A stretch of 64,000 nucleotides of DNA, from positions 10,984 through 74,983 of the forward strand of contig NZ_KE384108.1 in the NCBI RefSeq assembly GCF_000423925.1, read 5' to 3'. Below, piece by piece: positions 25,932-34,028 of the stretch (position 1 is the first letter of the stretch; each line of letters begins with the position of its first letter). The DNA comes from Butyrivibrio sp. VCD2006. Its GTDB lineage: Bacteria; Bacillota; Clostridia; Lachnospirales; Lachnospiraceae. A program made the translations under genes and the position numbers. The notes beneath the pieces were generated by a model. That model was not told where the DNA came from. It was given only the letters and a program-made list of their open reading frames with translations, and did no database searches.

Positions 25932-27128
25932 ATGAGTGAAAAAAGAAAGGATAACAGAGGAAGAGTTTTACACAACGGAGAGATTCAGTGTAAGGACGGA
26001 AGGTATCAGTTCAAGTATATAGATGCCAACGGAAAAGAAAAATACGTATACAGTTGGAGGCTTGACCACAATGATGCTACGCCACAGGGAAAAGTCAGAA
26101 CTTTATCCCTAAGAGAAATGGAACGTCAGATTCAGGCTGATCTGTTTGACAACATCGTTTCAAATGGTGGCAATATGACCGTGCTGGAACTTGTGGAGAA
26201 ATACATTTCTACGAAGACCGGTGTGAGGCCTACAACGAAAGCGGGTTATAAAACGGTGATCAATTTCCTGAGTAAGGATCCCTTTGGCAGAAAACGCATT
26301 GATACAGTGCGCATCTCAGATGCAAAATGCTGGCTTATCAAGCTTCAGGCAGATGGAAAGAGTTATAGCTCAATTCATTCTTTAAGAGGCGTCTTAAGAC
26401 CGGCTTTTAAGATGGCTGTGGATGATGATCTGATCCGCAAGAGCCCGTTTGATTTCGAATTGGCATCCGTGATCGTAAATGCCAGCCATACAAGGCTTTC
26501 GATAACAAGGGACGAAGAGAGAAAATTCCTTAAGTTTGTAAAAGAGGATCCTCATTTTTGCAAATACTATGAAGGAATCTATATTCTTTTCCATACGGGG
26601 CTTCGCATCTCGGAGTTTTGCGGACTGACTCTTGGGGATATCGATTTAGAGAATCACAAGATCAATGTGGACCATCAGCTTCAGAAGCGTGCACATATCG
26701 GATACTACATCGAGAGCACAAAGACTACTTGCGGAACCAGAGTACTGCCTATGACAGAAGACGTTGAGGCTTGCTTTAGGAAGATCATTTCTGAACGCAA
26801 CGCACCCAAGGTTGAGCCGATAGTAGACGGGTATACCGGATTTCTGTACTACGACAAGGATGGAAGCATTACATACTCGCTTCATTGGGACCATTACTTT
26901 AAGCATATAGTGGAGAAGTATAATTCCATTTACAAGCTTCAGATGCCCGAGATTACACCTCATGTATGCCGCCATACCTACTGTTCCAACATGGCGAAGT
27001 CCGGGATGAATCCGAAAACGCTTCAGTATCTCATGGGACATGCAGACATCGGAACCACGCTTAATGTCTATACTCACGTGAATTTTGAGGATGCAAAAGC
27101 AGAGATCGAGAAGCTGAACGCTGTGTGA
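25932..27128 (+). CDS. int: Tyrosine integrase of the D-E element
   Basis: 398 residues from ATG 25932, placed 9 bases after AAGGAGG (the longer frame from TTG 25911 overlaps this site). The N-terminal arm-binding domain is GRVLHNGEIQCKDGRYQFKY, as in Tn916 integrases. A SAM-like core-binding domain lies at ~75-175. Catalytic residues are visible in HTGLRISEFCGL (R), HVCRHTYCSNMAKSG (HxxR), LMGHADIGTT (H) and NVYTH (Y, ~residue 382). All are present, so the enzyme should be active. The gene ends 142 bases before the LMW-PTP start, with arm-type TTACACC repeats between them. Confidence 0.93.
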   Translation: MSEKRKDNRGRVLHNGEIQCKDGRYQFKYIDANGKEKYVYSWRLDHNDATPQGKVRTLSLREMERQIQADLFDNIVSNGGNMTVLELVEKYISTKTGVRPTTKAGYKTVINFLSKDPFGRKRIDTVRISDAKCWLIKLQADGKSYSSIHSLRGVLRPAFKMAVDDDLIRKSPFDFELASVIVNASHTRLSITRDEERKFLKFVKEDPHFCKYYEGIYILFHTGLRISEFCGLTLGDIDLENHKINVDHQLQKRAHIGYYIESTKTTCGTRVLPMTEDVEACFRKIISERNAPKVEPIVDGYTGFLYYDKDGSITYSLHWDHYFKHIVEKYNSIYKLQMPEITPHVCRHTYCSNMAKSGMNPKTLQYLMGHADIGTTLNVYTHVNFEDAKAEIEKLNAV

Positions 27129-27136
27129 TAATCTTA

Positions 27137-27190
27137 AGGTGTAAACGACAAATAATTACACCTTACTTTACACCTTTTGCCGGTGTAAAT
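27137..27190 (+). promoter_or_regulatory. Integrase arm-type sites at the right end of the D-E element
   Basis: TTACACC at 27156 and 27168 (the second followed by TTTTG), with inverted GGTGTAAA copies at 27138 and 27183. The same motif pair lies at the left ends (7605/7616, 17674/17685). Location between int and attR fits an integrase/excisionase arm region. Confidence 0.5.
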
Positions 27191-27270
27191 ATGCCAAAAT
27201 TTGCATATATTATGCTGGCAAATGAAAATGAAAAAGGTGTCTAAACCCTGATAAAACAAGGAAAAACGAT

Positions 27271-27870
27271 ATGATTAAGATACTATTCGTCTGCCACGGC
27301 AATATATGTCGTTCAACAATGGCAGAATTTATAATGAAAGATATCGTAAGAAAACAGCACTTAGAGGACTATTTCCATATTGAATCCTCAGCAACTCACA
27401 CTGATGAAATCTGGAATGGGCAGGGGAGTCCTGTTTATCCGCCGGCTAGGGCTAAGCTTCGCGAGTATGGAATTGGGACGCCGGATAATGAACTTGGAGT
27501 GTCGGCAAAAAGAGCAAGGCTGACATCAAGAGCAGATTATGACAAATTTGATTTTATTATTGGCATGGATAGTGCTAATATAAGAGACTTGAAGAGGTTA
27601 TTTAGCGGAGATCCGGAAAATAAAGTGTATAAGATGCTGGAGTTTACCGACAGAAGCGGTGATGTGGCAGATCCCTGGTACACAGGCAATTTTGATGATA
27701 CCTGGAGAGATTGTTCGGATGGATGTCATGGACTTTTCAGAGAGATTCTGATGACTCCTGAGTATGCAAAGATACTGGGTGATAGCGCCTATGCAGATGA
27801 TAGCGAAGGAAGCACCTATGACGAAGAGCGGGATTTAGGTCTCATTCACGATGATTTTCCAAGAGGATGA
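27271..27870 (+). CDS. Low-molecular-weight protein tyrosine phosphatase; integration target of the island
   Basis: 199 residues. The P-loop MIKILFVCHGNICRSTMAEF gives the CX5R(S) active site (C8, R14). The general acid is in DPWYTGNFDDTW. A GMDSANIRDL segment and FREIL helix complete the fold. It dephosphorylates phosphotyrosine or small phosphate esters. It is ~40 residues longer than the usual ~155, with an acidic C-terminal tail (DDSEGSTYDEERDLGL). Its first codons are supplied by the integrated element (junction copy E), which rebuilds an intact start. There is only a weak AAGGAAA ribosome site. Confidence 0.9.
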   Translation: MIKILFVCHGNICRSTMAEFIMKDIVRKQHLEDYFHIESSATHTDEIWNGQGSPVYPPARAKLREYGIGTPDNELGVSAKRARLTSRADYDKFDFIIGMDSANIRDLKRLFSGDPENKVYKMLEFTDRSGDVADPWYTGNFDDTWRDCSDGCHGLFREILMTPEYAKILGDSAYADDSEGSTYDEERDLGLIHDDFPRG

Positions 27871-27992
27871 TGTAAAGACATTTTCTCAAGCTAAAATATA
27901 TTACCGGAATTTTAACTTTGGCTAGGCAACTAAGTACCTTAAAGGCAACTTGTGACAACTGCATTGCCAAGGTAGCAGAAAGGTCTTAAAAG

Positions 27993-28763
27993 ATGAGCTA
28001 TTTATACGAAACACATTTACATACAATGGAGGCAAGTAAATGCTCCTGCACGCCGGGTGAGGACTACATAGAATACATGCTGGGCCTTGGCTATAGCGGA
28101 ATAATTGTCACTGATCATTTTTTCAATGGTAACAGCTGTGTTCCGAAGGACCTTCCCTGGGCTGACAGGATAGAGCAGTATTGCTCGGGATATGAGCATG
28201 CGCTTGCTGCGTCAAAAGGGACAGACTTGAATGTAATGTTCGGAGTGGAATTCAACTTTGAAGGAGATGAGTATCTTCTCTATGGAATTGATAAAAAGTG
28301 GCTTCTGGAAAATGAAGACATCATGGTGATGTCTCGAAAAGAGATTTATGATCTCGTGCATATGGCAGGTGGAATGATGATACATGCCCATCCCTACAGG
28401 GAGCGTGGCTATCTTCCTAATATTCACCTTACGCCGTCCGTGTGTGACGGGGCAGAGGTTTACAACTCAGGTAATCCCGACTGGCAGAACGCACTTGGCT
28501 ATCAATATGCAAAAGAGCATGATTTTCTTATGTCTGCGGGTTCGGATATCCATCAGTTTCCGATGTTATCAATGGGCGGCATGAGCTTCCCGTATAAGAT
28601 AAACAGTATTCAGGAATATGTTAAGGCATTCCTCGCAGGGGATGGAACTCCGATGTTCAGGATTAATCCTGAGTCAAAAGATACAGAGTTTACGCCTGTT
28701 GAAGAATCAGAGCTTCTGACAAAGGTGACAAAGGAGCACACGCTGCCGATAATCATGCACTAA
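27993..28763 (+). CDS. PHP-domain phosphoesterase
   Basis: 256 residues. Metal-binding PHP motifs appear in order: ETHLHTMEAS (motif I), IIVTDHFFNG (II), MIHAHPYRERG (III) and SAGSDIHQF (IV). The family includes histidinol phosphatases and nucleotide or oligoribonucleotide phosphoesterases; which one cannot be told. It lies 122 bases after the LMW-PTP, with its own weak GCAGAAAGG site, and ends before a strong bidirectional terminator. Confidence 0.85.
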   Translation: MSYLYETHLHTMEASKCSCTPGEDYIEYMLGLGYSGIIVTDHFFNGNSCVPKDLPWADRIEQYCSGYEHALAASKGTDLNVMFGVEFNFEGDEYLLYGIDKKWLLENEDIMVMSRKEIYDLVHMAGGMMIHAHPYRERGYLPNIHLTPSVCDGAEVYNSGNPDWQNALGYQYAKEHDFLMSAGSDIHQFPMLSMGGMSFPYKINSIQEYVKAFLAGDGTPMFRINPESKDTEFTPVEESELLTKVTKEHTLPIIMH

Positions 28764-28786
28764 ATGCGGTATGTATATATATAAAT

Positions 28787-28826
28787 AAAAGCCTCTATCC
28801 ATATTTTTTGGATAAAGGCTTTTTCA
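28787..28826. terminator. Bidirectional terminator between convergent genes
   Basis: AAAAGCCTCTATCC pairs with GGATAAAGGCTTTT, with T runs on either strand. It serves the PHP gene (+) and the CPBP protease gene (-). Confidence 0.9.
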
Positions 28827-28862
28827 TTTAATAAGAAAATCCTCTAGTCATGTACACTTGGT

Positions 28863-29687
28863 TTAGCACTCAACACTTTCATTTTGAGGAGTCTTAACTT
28901 TAGTTATTACAAAAGCAAGACCAAAGAATGCAACAAGCAGCACGATGTTCTCAACGGTAGTTGTACTTCTGTTGATCAGATATGCAACGATTACAGCAAT
29001 TGAATTGTTGACGAGATGTGAAAATATAGCAGGAATAACTGAATTATACTTTATTGCAAAATATGAAAACATGAGGCCCATAGGAAGAACATAAAGGCTC
29101 TGGAGAGGATTGAGATGCATGATACCAAACATAACCGCACTTATAACAGCACATCCTACAGCTCCAAAAGCAACTTGTGTTTTCTTGAGCACAACACCTC
29201 TGAATGCAAGCTCTTCGGCAATAGGTGCCAGAAGCATAACGGAAATAATTCCAAAAAAGTTGTCCTCTCCGATTGCTGTGTTCATGAGGTTGTTAAAGAA
29301 CTCAGCTGCACTCGGTAACAGCATACTGATCACGTCTGCAAAAATGGTAATTGCAAAATGAGCTCCAAGAGTGAAAAACAGGATAAAACCAATAGTTTTA
29401 AAGCTGCCGATTTTTTTAGTCCACGGTACATAGGTTCCGGCATCCTTGTCCTTTTTAACATATCCCTTGTAATACCAAATGCCGAATACAGCAATGCACA
29501 CAATTTCTGAAATAAATGTGAGCATCGGTCCAATGCTCGCAAGGTATTCCTGCTGGTCGATGCTAGGACCGGCAATTAATACTCCAATGATACCACCGAC
29601 CATTCCGAGCACTAATTGAATTGCAAGGAATAGTAACATAATTCCGAATGCTACTAATATAGTTTTTAGTTTACTTCCTTTTTTCAT
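28863..29687 (-). CDS. CPBP family intramembrane metalloprotease
   Basis: 274 residues starting at the ATG at 29685-29687, after AAAGGGG; an upstream TTG frame is rejected. Seven or more hydrophobic segments are present. The CPBP motifs are APIAEELAFRGV (EExxxR), VMFGIMHLNPLQS (FxxxH) and IFSHLVNNS (HxxxN). Members are Abi/CAAX-type membrane proteases, often linked to bacteriocin immunity or protein maturation. It is a single gene, and no peptide precursor is seen next to it. The 217 bases upstream (29688-29904) are AT-rich with no gene. Confidence 0.88.
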   Translation of the reverse strand: MKKGSKLKTILVAFGIMLLFLAIQLVLGMVGGIIGVLIAGPSIDQQEYLASIGPMLTFISEIVCIAVFGIWYYKGYVKKDKDAGTYVPWTKKIGSFKTIGFILFFTLGAHFAITIFADVISMLLPSAAEFFNNLMNTAIGEDNFFGIISVMLLAPIAEELAFRGVVLKKTQVAFGAVGCAVISAVMFGIMHLNPLQSLYVLPMGLMFSYFAIKYNSVIPAIFSHLVNNSIAVIVAYLINRSTTTVENIVLLVAFFGLAFVITKVKTPQNESVEC

Positions 29688-29904
29688 ACAAATCCCCTTT
29701 CTTAAAAACATTACTCTAATAACTATATAAAAATTACTTTCATAAAATCAATATATATTTAAATTTATTTATCAAGGATTTATTAATCTTTTCATCAATA
29801 CTTTATTAGCAATTTAGCTATAGGGGTGATAATTAAATCATGAAAATAGCAAACAATTCATATCTTTAGTTAAGGATTTACATTCTATTCTGCCTGATGA
29901 GAGG

Positions 29905-32466
29905 ATGCAAAACAGTTTGAAGGTTATAAGGGTTTTTGAGAAGGTTATAATAGTTCTTTTTAGCGTGCTTTTTATGTGCTGTTTTCTGTGCACGCCTGTT
30001 TTTGCTGCAAAGGATCTTAAGAATAGTGAGACAGTGATTATTGGTGTGCCGGTAGACAGGTGCCCGGTTTTTTACGAGGATGATAAAACCGGTGAGATTG
30101 TGGGCATCGGCGTCGAGCTTATGAAAATCGCAGCAGATGAAGTAGGACTAAATGTCGTGTTTAAAAGTATTGGAGATAAAACACTAAAGCAGGCGCTTGA
30201 TGATAAAGAATTTGATCTTGTAATGCCATTTGGAAGTGCTATTGATAGTGCTGCAGGTGAAGCTTCTGTGGTTACGGACAAACTCACAGAAACTCCGCTT
30301 ACACTTGTCTCAGTAAATAATCGCGCTCTTCCTCCTCTTAACAAACTGAAGGTTGGAATGCTTTCATCTCAGGCAGGAATTGCGGAAACTGTAGGTAAGC
30401 TTTATCCCGGAGTAGAAATTAAGTTTTTTGAGAACATGAACGAGTGCGTGAACGCTCTTGTTACAGGCAAGGTTGATGCCCTTTTACATAATTCTTACGT
30501 GTGGAGCTACATCCTTCAAAAACCGGCATACTCCAAGCTGGTGGTGCAGCCTTCAACCATGGTAGCCATGGCGTTCAGGGCAGGGTGTCTTGATACGCCC
30601 GAGGGCAGAAAAATTGTGGAAAAGCTGAACACCGGAATAGAGAAGATTACTGATACTCAGAGGCAGGCTATTGTTTTGGATTATACCACACGCAGATTGT
30701 ACCACTATGATGTGATGGATTATCTGTATGAGTATGGGCTTATACTTGCAGTATTTTTTATTATTCTATTCATTAAATTCCGAGAGGCAAGTCAGTTAAA
30801 AAAGGCGAAACAGGAGGTTGAAGAAGCTTTACAGGCAAAGTCAACTTTTCTTGCAAATATGTCCCATGAAATCAGAACACCTATAAATACGATTATGGGT
30901 ATGGGAGAATTGGTGGCGAGGGAAACTAAGGACTTAAAATTGAGACAATATGCATATAGCATTAACAGTGCAGCAATCTCGCTTCTTAACCTGGTGAATG
31001 ACATCCTGGATTTTTCCAGAATGGAAGCCGGCAAGCTCAAGCTTAGGAACGAACCTTACCATCTTTCAAAGCTTATTGCTGACGTGAACATAATGATAAG
31101 AGCCAGGGCCGAAAAAAAGGGTCTTGTTTATAAAACAGATATCAACTGTGATCTGCCTGACATTCTGATAGGCGATTCCACAAGGTTAAAGCAGGTCCTA
31201 ATAAACCTCCTGACGAATAGCGTGAAGTACACAGATGAGGGAGAGGTTCTCCTGTCAATAGATTTTAATAAAGCCGGAGATGACGAGGTAAACCTTAAGA
31301 TAAAGGTTAAGGACACCGGTATTGGAATGAAAAAAGAGGAGATTGACAAGCTTTTTAAAGCATTCGAAAGGCTTGACGAATACAGGAACAGTACAATCGA
31401 GGGTACCGGTCTTGGAATGAGCATTGTTAAGGAAATTCTCGATGCTATGGGAACGAAGCTCGACGTTAAAAGCAAGTACGGTGTTGGAAGTGAATTCAAT
31501 TTTCCTTTGAGACAGAAGGTGTCGGATTGGGAGAAGATAGGTGATTATGAAAAAACGGCAAGTGAAGCTGTGGCAGAACAGGGGGAGTACACTCCGAGTT
31601 TTGTGGCGCCTGATGCAAAGATACTTGCTGTAGATGATACTGAAATTAATCTTAAGGTTTTGACAGGACTCCTGGAACAAACGAGGGTAAAGCTGGATAC
31701 TGCTCTTAGCGGGGAGGAAGCGTTGGAGCTTATGATGAAGACAAGGTATGATGTTCTTCTTATAGATCATCGCATGCCAAAGATGGATGGTGTAGAGCTT
31801 TTAAAGCACATCAAATACGATCTTAACAATCGAAATCGTGACAGCATATGCATAGCGTTGACGGCAAATGTGGTTGATGGCAGCAGGATTTTTTATCTTG
31901 AAGCAGGATTTGACGATTATCTCGAAAAACCTGTAACAGGTGCAGGATTGGAGGAGATACTGACAAAATATCTCCCTGAAGACAAAGTCGGGAAACCTGA
32001 AAAAAGACAGGAATCATCGGCTGTGCCTAAATCCGCTGATGAAACAAAGGAATCATCGGATGCGCCGGAAAACTTTGATGAACCGCAGGAGCAATCGGTT
32101 AATATGGAAGCTTTTAAAAAGCTTGAAGAACTGGATGCGCGGGGCTATATAAACATAGATGCAGGAGTAGGGTATGCAGGATCAGAGGAATTGTTCCTGG
32201 AAACAGTTGAATTCTTCAGGGATACAATAGATAAAAAGGCAGACGAAATTGAAAAGCTTCTGGAGGACGGGAATATTTCTGATTACACAGACAAGGTTCA
32301 CGCATTAAAGAGTGCTGCAAGAATAATCGGAGCAAACAGCCTCTCAGAGGATGCAAAGCGCTTAGAAGAAGCCGGTAAGCAAATGGAGATGGAATTCATT
32401 AAGGGAAACACCGGCAAGGTACTTGAAACATATCGCTCATATATAAAAATACTTAAGGATATTTAA
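29905..32466 (+). CDS. Hybrid sensor histidine kinase with SBP sensor, receiver and HPt domains
   Basis: 853 residues. Membrane segment/signal at ~10-34. A periplasmic-binding-like (SBP_bac_3) sensor covers ~42-262 (IIGVPVDRCPVFYEDD, LKVGMLSSQAGIAETVG). The second membrane helix is ~276-291. HisKA has FLANMSHEIRTPINTIMGMG with phospho-H321. The HATPase has DSTRLKQVLINLLTNSVKYT, DTGIGM and GTGLGMSIV. The receiver (~573-690) has phospho-acceptor D621 in LLIDHRMPKMDG, and the C-terminal HPt has H799 (KVHALKSAARIIG). It senses an extracellular small molecule, perhaps an amino acid, and relays phosphate internally to HPt. No output DNA-binding regulator is adjacent, so the final response regulator lies elsewhere. 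Confidence 0.92.
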   Translation: MQNSLKVIRVFEKVIIVLFSVLFMCCFLCTPVFAAKDLKNSETVIIGVPVDRCPVFYEDDKTGEIVGIGVELMKIAADEVGLNVVFKSIGDKTLKQALDDKEFDLVMPFGSAIDSAAGEASVVTDKLTETPLTLVSVNNRALPPLNKLKVGMLSSQAGIAETVGKLYPGVEIKFFENMNECVNALVTGKVDALLHNSYVWSYILQKPAYSKLVVQPSTMVAMAFRAGCLDTPEGRKIVEKLNTGIEKITDTQRQAIVLDYTTRRLYHYDVMDYLYEYGLILAVFFIILFIKFREASQLKKAKQEVEEALQAKSTFLANMSHEIRTPINTIMGMGELVARETKDLKLRQYAYSINSAAISLLNLVNDILDFSRMEAGKLKLRNEPYHLSKLIADVNIMIRARAEKKGLVYKTDINCDLPDILIGDSTRLKQVLINLLTNSVKYTDEGEVLLSIDFNKAGDDEVNLKIKVKDTGIGMKKEEIDKLFKAFERLDEYRNSTIEGTGLGMSIVKEILDAMGTKLDVKSKYGVGSEFNFPLRQKVSDWEKIGDYEKTASEAVAEQGEYTPSFVAPDAKILAVDDTEINLKVLTGLLEQTRVKLDTALSGEEALELMMKTRYDVLLIDHRMPKMDGVELLKHIKYDLNNRNRDSICIALTANVVDGSRIFYLEAGFDDYLEKPVTGAGLEEILTKYLPEDKVGKPEKRQESSAVPKSADETKESSDAPENFDEPQEQSVNMEAFKKLEELDARGYINIDAGVGYAGSEELFLETVEFFRDTIDKKADEIEKLLEDGNISDYTDKVHALKSAARIIGANSLSEDAKRLEEAGKQMEMEFIKGNTGKVLETYRSYIKILKDI

Positions 32467-32509
32467 GAAAGAATTATGTTTACAAAAGAAAAATAAAATC
32501 TGCTTAAGA

Positions 32510-32538
32510 AAAAGAGGGAGCTTAGTTCTCCCTCTTTT
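32510..32538. terminator. Bidirectional terminator
   Basis: AAAAGAGGGAG-CTTAGTT-CTCCCTCTTTT is symmetric with T runs on both strands. It ends the kinase gene (+) and overlaps the last codons of the Nif11-like gene (-). Confidence 0.85.
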
Positions 32539-32815
32539 CAAGTCTCATCATGAAAATTGAATACTCGTCGTTCTGGAAATCAAGGTCCGGTGAGTTTTCA
32601 CCTCCACCATTTGTGCTGCGCTTGATCTCGGCGTAGAATTCTTCGCCTTGATTTACTATATCCATAACGGATAAAGCTATTCCGTTTTCTGAAGCGATGG
32701 AACAGAAGTCAGAAAGCGGATTTTTTGAGTCTCTTGTCGCGAGAAGCTTTTTCTTAAGATTCTCATCTTTTTCTGCGAGTATTAGTAATTCATCAAGTTT
32801 TTCAGTGATTTCCAT
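32522..32815 (-). CDS. Nif11-like small protein, possible RiPP precursor type
   Basis: 97 residues from the ATG at 32813-32815, after AGGAGGG (a TTG two codons upstream overlaps the site). The first ~60 residues, EKLDELLILAEKDENLKKKL, then PLSDFCSIASENGIALSV, follow the Nif11 pattern: a helical D-x-x-L-x-x-x-L region, then A-x-x-x-G-I/F-x-(V/L)-x-(D/E). NGGG follows near residue 70, similar to the Gly-rich leader boundary of Nif11-type natural product precursors. The last ~25 residues are acidic, with no Cys or Ser/Thr-rich core, and no modification enzyme is near. It may be a stand-alone relative. Confidence 0.5.
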   Translation of the reverse strand: MEITEKLDELLILAEKDENLKKKLLATRDSKNPLSDFCSIASENGIALSVMDIVNQGEEFYAEIKRSTNGGGENSPDLDFQNDEYSIFMMRLEKREN

Positions 32816-33142
32816 AAACAACCCTCCTATTCCAAAACAGGCAAAGTACGCCTGTTTTTAGCGTCTTTGCCTATCACAATTATCATAACATATCAGGTAT
32901 GAATGTTGCCATAATATCATTTGAAAATATGGTATGAAAATATCGTAAAAAATTGTTTTTATTTTTGTAAATCTAATCCGGTTATTATAAAAATCATATT
33001 ATTAAATCAGTGGAGCATTAGGATATCCTAAAACGAAAAATATTTATTGAAAAACGATAAAAAATTATTGACGCTCAAAAATGGCTGTGATATAAAGAAA
33101 ATATCTTAAGATTTTATATGCGCATAAAGGAGACTTTAAAGA
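32816..33142. other. Divergent intergenic region
   Basis: 327 bases, strongly AT-rich, between the Nif11-like gene (-) and the DUF2975 gene (+). Apart from the promoter at 33068-33096 no gene or RNA structure was found. Confidence 0.6.
33068..33096 (+). promoter_or_regulatory. Promoter of the DUF2975-XRE pair
   Basis: TTGACG at 33068, a 17-base spacer and TATAAA at 33091. The ribosome site AAAGGAG and ATG 33143 follow. Confidence 0.7.
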
Positions 33143-33619
33143 ATGAACAATCGTTTAAACATCTATTTCAAGAGATTTCTGGATATCATTTTTTATCTGG
33201 GAATAATTATTGAGATTACTGTTCCGTTCACTTTGAGAAGGGCGGTGGATTTTACGGTGGAGACGTTTGGCAGTGCATCGGAATACGCACCTATTAAGGA
33301 TCACTTTTTGTTTGCTGTGGTGTCCATTATGCTCGCCGGCCTGTTTGCTCTTTTGATCATCTACGAACTTAGGAAGATGATGAAAACAGTAATCGAGGAT
33401 AACTGCTTCATTCAGGACAACGTCACAAGCCTTTACAGAATGGGGAATTACGCATTTGCAATTACTGTGGTGAAGTTCATGCGAGTTTTTGTTTACTTCA
33501 CACTGGCAGGAGTTGTAACAGCAGGAGTTTTCTGCTTTGCGGGAATTCTCAGCAAGGTGCTGGCTAAGGTGTTTGACAGAGCAGTCAGATATAAGGAAGA
33601 GAACGACCTGACGATTTGA
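33143..33619 (+). CDS. DUF2975 family membrane protein
   Basis: 158 residues with four hydrophobic helices (~14-30, 52-72, 95-115, 118-140). The central ELRKMMKTVIEDNCFIQDNV stretch between helices 2 and 3 is characteristic of DUF2975 proteins. These almost always precede a small XRE regulator, as here (next gene 109 bases downstream). The pair is thought to form a membrane-linked regulatory switch; the signal is unknown. Confidence 0.8.
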   Translation: MNNRLNIYFKRFLDIIFYLGIIIEITVPFTLRRAVDFTVETFGSASEYAPIKDHFLFAVVSIMLAGLFALLIIYELRKMMKTVIEDNCFIQDNVTSLYRMGNYAFAITVVKFMRVFVYFTLAGVVTAGVFCFAGILSKVLAKVFDRAVRYKEENDLTI

Positions 33620-33634
33620 TGCATGAGTGGAGCT

Positions 33635-33675
33635 GGGGACCGTTAGTGTCTGTCTTTTAGACGGTTACGGACCCC
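33635..33675 (+). other. Hairpin between the DUF2975 and XRE genes
   Basis: GGGG-CCGT-GTCT on the left pairs with AGAC-ACGG-CCCC on the right, with scattered mismatches. No T run follows, so it is not a classic terminator. It may affect coupling or stability of the downstream XRE message. Confidence 0.4.
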
Positions 33676-33728
33676 GTATCCGACTGGAATAAGTCAGATA
33701 TAAACTATGGTTTATAGAGGTGGAAAAG

Positions 33729-33944
33729 ATGGCAATAATTATAAATCTTGATGTGATGATGGCTAAACGTAAAATCGGTCTCACTGAGCTTGCGGGCAAG
33801 GTGGATATTACCTTGGCCAATCTATCAATACTGAAAAACAACAAAGCTAAAGCGGTGCGTCTTCAGACACTGGATGCAATCTGTAGGGAACTGGATTGCC
33901 AGCCGGGAGATATTCTGGAATACGTACCGGATGAGGAATCTTGA
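33729..33944 (+). CDS. Small XRE/YozG-type helix-turn-helix regulator
   Basis: 71 residues from ATG 33729 (AGGTGG upstream; a GTG three codons earlier overlaps it). The sequence LDVMMAKRKIGLTELAGKVD, then ITLANLSILKNNKAKAVRLQ and TLDAICRELDCQPGDILEY is the standard XRE fold of DUF2975 partners. It probably autoregulates the pair. Confidence 0.88.
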   Translation: MAIIINLDVMMAKRKIGLTELAGKVDITLANLSILKNNKAKAVRLQTLDAICRELDCQPGDILEYVPDEES

Positions 33945-34028
33945 AATGAAAGCATTCCATGCAAGGCTATTGGGGAATGTTTAAAACAAGATATTTCATT
34001 ATCATTCTAAATGTTAAGGAGGAACGAT

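Noticed and set aside
33635-33675. Terminator between the DUF2975 and XRE genes
   Set aside because: The hairpin is imperfect and has no T run, so it is listed only as a structure.
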